A stretch of DNA of 64,000 nucleotides from Varroa destructor (taxonomy: Eukaryota; Arthropoda; Arachnida; Mesostigmata; Varroidae). Location: assembly GCF_002443255.2 (NCBI RefSeq), contig NW_019211457.1:1466727-1530726 (forward strand), given 5' to 3'. The position numbers were made by a program, and so were the translations under genes. Positions 60,922 to 64,000 of this stretch are shown here, piece by piece. Each line of letters begins with the position of its first letter. Within the stretch, counting starts at the first letter, position 1. A model generated the notes under the pieces. It saw only the letters and a list, made by a program, of their open reading frames with translations, had not been told where the DNA came from and did no database searches.

Positions 60922-63900
60922 CTAAAAACAACAAAGCAAATGACCCAGTTTTGTTAGTTAATTTTCACCATTGTAGATATAATACTCGACTATGAAGTAC
61001 CTCCGCGCTACGGTATGACAAAAGTAGAAAAAATACGTTGTGCGACAGCCCCCCTAGAAAGAAATATTCGTTGCATATTTATGCACCAAATTTTCACTTG
61101 GACAGCCAAATCAGGTACAGAAAATTTCGATAAAGGAGATGCGGGCGTAGGCTATGGTTTATTGTAAGTCACTGAAGATCCACTTTGACATTCGTGATTT
61201 TCTAGTTAAATCAATTGATAATCTGTATGTGTAAAGTTAAAAGTAATCTTGACTAAACGGTAGGGCATTTTCGATCTTCATTTTATGCTCATATCTATCG
61301 CTGGTTCATTCAGCTATCGGTGCGTGTGTTTAATACCTTCTTCATGCGACTCAACTTCCCCATTTTACCCAGATGAGCCTATTTGCCACTATATCGTGGA
61401 TTCGTAGCCAAGTAGAGAAAATATTAACAAAAAGAATGGAACACGTTCGAGTCAGCCATAGAGAGAACTTTTTAACAGCAAATGATTTAGATAACCACCA
61501 GATGGTTACATGATTGTCGGACAGCCCTTTCATATGTTTGCAACAATCAACGATGTAAAACTAACGGCTGATAAAAAAACATTTTGATAAACTGTTCCTA
61601 TAAAGGATAACAGTTTGATATGGCAATATACAAAAACAGGGTACATATGGGCCTCTACTTTTATCCTATAGATCTTTTACATCACGTTTGCTGCGACTCT
61701 TACGAGTCTTGAGAAACCCCAGAGTGTCAGACAGAGAACATCAGCTGCAACTAGAAACTAAGTGTAACGGAAATTAGAGATAAAAGTCTGACTATGAAAA
61801 GGGCTCTTATTTTTAACCGTTGAATTACCACGGTAATTTAATCTGATCACGGGAACTTCATAATAATTAGCTCTTCTCTCTCTGCTCTGACAAAAATCCA
61901 GTTTATGATCGGTAGCCCTAAATTAATACTATCAACGGGTTCACAGCGTATTTTTGATTGCCGTGCCAATGGTCCCTGAGCCTCTAAGGGAACCCGAGAC
62001 AGCGGGCTGTATTGATTGTTTCATTTATGGCGAGTATCTCATAGCAACAGGTGCTCCTAATGCTCATTGCAGGTACTACTATCGCCTTATGCCCAAACCT
62101 ATTGCACACTACCATCGGACTTGATTTATCTCCAGGGCGATGCTATTTTCTTGCTTGGTCCATCCCTGACTGGCGGTATAGAGTGAACAATGTTCTGTCT
62201 CTAGCGACCGCATGCTTCAGGTTTTTTATCGGTTAAAGTTCGTGGGATACACCATACTCATTTCCAACTAGCCCGGATCGATTCACGGGTGACTAGTTTT
62301 TTCCTTATTTACCGTATTTGGGTAATTATTCTGTAATCCGTTACATAAGAAATGCCAACTTCGGTCGACAAGGCTTTTAGACTCGAAGTTCTACTCTTGT
62401 GAAAGGCCTCTTCGATTGTGGCAAGGCGTTCTTGTCCTTCGGGTACCTTCATCTAGACACCTTCTCGATATGCTTCAACATTCTATAACAACCTTTGTTT
62501 TTACGTATTGTGTTCTTGCTCAAGGCTTCCTTGCATAACGCTGCCATCTATCTTCGATGAATTCCTGCGGCGGCCTTCGAAGGATAGAAGCTTGACCATT
62601 AAACGCTAATTTTCAAGACGAAAAGACACTTTTCTTTCTTGCCTCATTTCGATTTACTGATTTTCACTTATAAGTTTTTAGAGAACTCTAGTATTTAACA
62701 GCCCAGCTTTTTCTGTTAGTGACGGGTAATTTAAATGCTAGCCGATTTCCAAGTCTACCGGATTCGCTGGTAACAATCAACACAGGGAAAAGCCGAGGGA
62801 TAACCAGTAGCTAAAATACATGGCAGCTATAATTTATACCGTAAAATTTAATCCCAAATGGCTGCCGATCGGTCGCACAACTTTGTAGAAAGCAACAAAA
62901 GCAGCTAACATGGCAGCGGACAGTAACAGCGAAACGTGCTCATCGAACTTAGGTAAGTTAAGATCGCATCTGCAGAATGAAATAAACAATGTTTTCAAAT
63001 GATACATTCTATAATAATTTGGTTCTCTTAGCTCGCCACCGCCCACAACCAATCAGGCAATTGTAACGGCATTGATACTACATAAATAATTGTAAGCCAA
63101 GCAGATAATACCATGAAATAAACTACAATTTGTATTTCTTCCGGATTTGTTAACAGGCTTTTACTTCACGATAGTTCTGTTGCAGTTAGCAGCAGCACGA
63201 GACCACCCAGCGTGAAGCAGCACGACGCGTATTGTGTAAATGCATCAAATAATAACCCGTATGAAACCGTTTACGTGTCCGTGAAATCGAATCGTTTCGC
63301 CCTTCCCCCTCTTCTGTACCTTGTGGCGAATAAAGGTGCTCTTCTATTCCGCGTGGTCCGCAAGCCTCATCAAATACCATGGTTGTACGGTTCACAGGTA
63401 GAGTTAGCTAGCATAGTTAGATTGCATTCCCATCTCGTCTATAGGTGGCCGTACGTCACTAATCTTGGAGCAAAAGCAAGCAATATTAGATCTGCATACC
63501 TAAATAAATCTTTGATCTTGTGAAAGTTTCGCGCTGCTATAGATGATGCCGCTCTAACGCTGGAGCCGTGCATGTCATATATCTGAACTATCTAGACTAC
63601 CTCATAGCGACGACAACAAGGTTTAGTAGGTGACTTGTCTGCCACCAAATCATTCAAACGCACCAGCTAACCGAACCACACCATTTAAATACGCCTATTT
63701 TTTAAAAGAAAGGTACTCCATAGCCTTGATTTCTATTAATAGAACTCGTTGCGTTCACTCGCTAGCTTTGTCGATCAGACAACCTACCGTCTACTCTAGC
63801 ACTCCATACACATGTAGCTGCTTGACTGACGGCTTGCTTGACATCTACGTTTGGGATAAGCCTCTAGAAGCATAGCGACGCGTAAGTAAGCAAAAAAATG

Positions 63901-64000
63901 AGGAAAAAAGTCATAGAACTGGTGGGCTACATGGGAAATAGCTTCATAATCATCGCCGCTGGACAATGAAGACGCTTGTGAATAGGGTGGCTCGCGCGGC
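60922..64000 (-). other. Pc: First visible Polycomb intron, running off the window
   Basis: At least 3.08 kb of intron upstream of the chromodomain exon. I looked on the minus strand for the missing chromodomain half (KWKGW-type sequence) and found none. A possible small plus-strand gene starts at 62910 within it. Confidence 0.6.
62910..63397 (+). CDS. Possible small plus-strand gene, two exons, unrecognised
   Basis: Exon 1 would be 62910-62952: an ATG in good context (TAACATGG) encoding MAADSNSETCSSNL and ending phase 1 before GTAAGT. Exon 2 would be 63186-63397, entered after TCTGTTGCAG. It is open for 70 codons in the matching phase, with KQHDAYCVNASNNNPYETV near its start and KPHQIPWLYGSQ at its end before GTAGAG. 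No domain is recognised. Splice sites and phase agree, but short exons like this arise by chance. A second ATG at 62863 heads a short ORF just upstream. Low confidence. Confidence 0.22.

Overview
The window reads as eukaryotic and most likely arthropod. It has long AT-rich non-coding stretches with many (TA)n microsatellites, GT-AG spliced exons, a decayed mariner-type element, tRNA-derived repeat heads and a metazoan fatty-acid elongase. A chelicerate such as a mite would fit, but nothing here fixes the taxon, so this is inference.

Two genes are well supported. (1) At 5994-6980 (+) lies a complete elongase of very long chain fatty acids (ELOVL), 328 residues in one exon. (2) From 44751 to at least 60921 (-) lies the 3' part of a Polycomb/CBX gene. 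I rebuilt it from eight exons whose splice phases all agree: 60921-60856, 59041-58978, 54514-54187, 53710-52041, 51764-51068, 49411-48218, 46477-46155 and 45677-44751. The first exon seen carries the second half of a chromodomain. The last ends with the Polycomb C-terminal repressor box (C-box), which binds RING1. Between them lie about 1,600 residues of low-complexity Ser-, Gln-, Thr- and Pro-rich sequence, including a 39-serine run and several polyglutamine tracts. The visible part alone is about 1,755 residues, against roughly 250-560 for fly Pc and human CBX2/4/6/7/8. The 5' end, with the first half of the chromodomain, lies beyond the right edge.

Layout: 1-5993 intergenic with a tRNA-like repeat head at 3991; 5994-6980 ELOVL; about 7-44.7 kb gene-poor, holding microsatellites, three short near-perfect hairpins (18.8, 20.0 and 27.5 kb), a ladder of overlapping hairpins at 9.9 kb, a diverged duplicated block (21.6 and 24.1 kb), several tRNA-like repeat heads and a mariner-derived element at 37.6 kb; 44.7-64 kb the Polycomb locus, with a possible small plus-strand gene at 62.9 kb inside its first visible intron.

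The most interesting item is the giant Polycomb: an ordinary chromatin-reader plus PRC1-docking architecture stretched by a huge disordered, repeat-rich linker. The elongase and Polycomb genes have no evident functional link. Most other ORFs of 60-150 codons look like chance or antisense shadows and are omitted.
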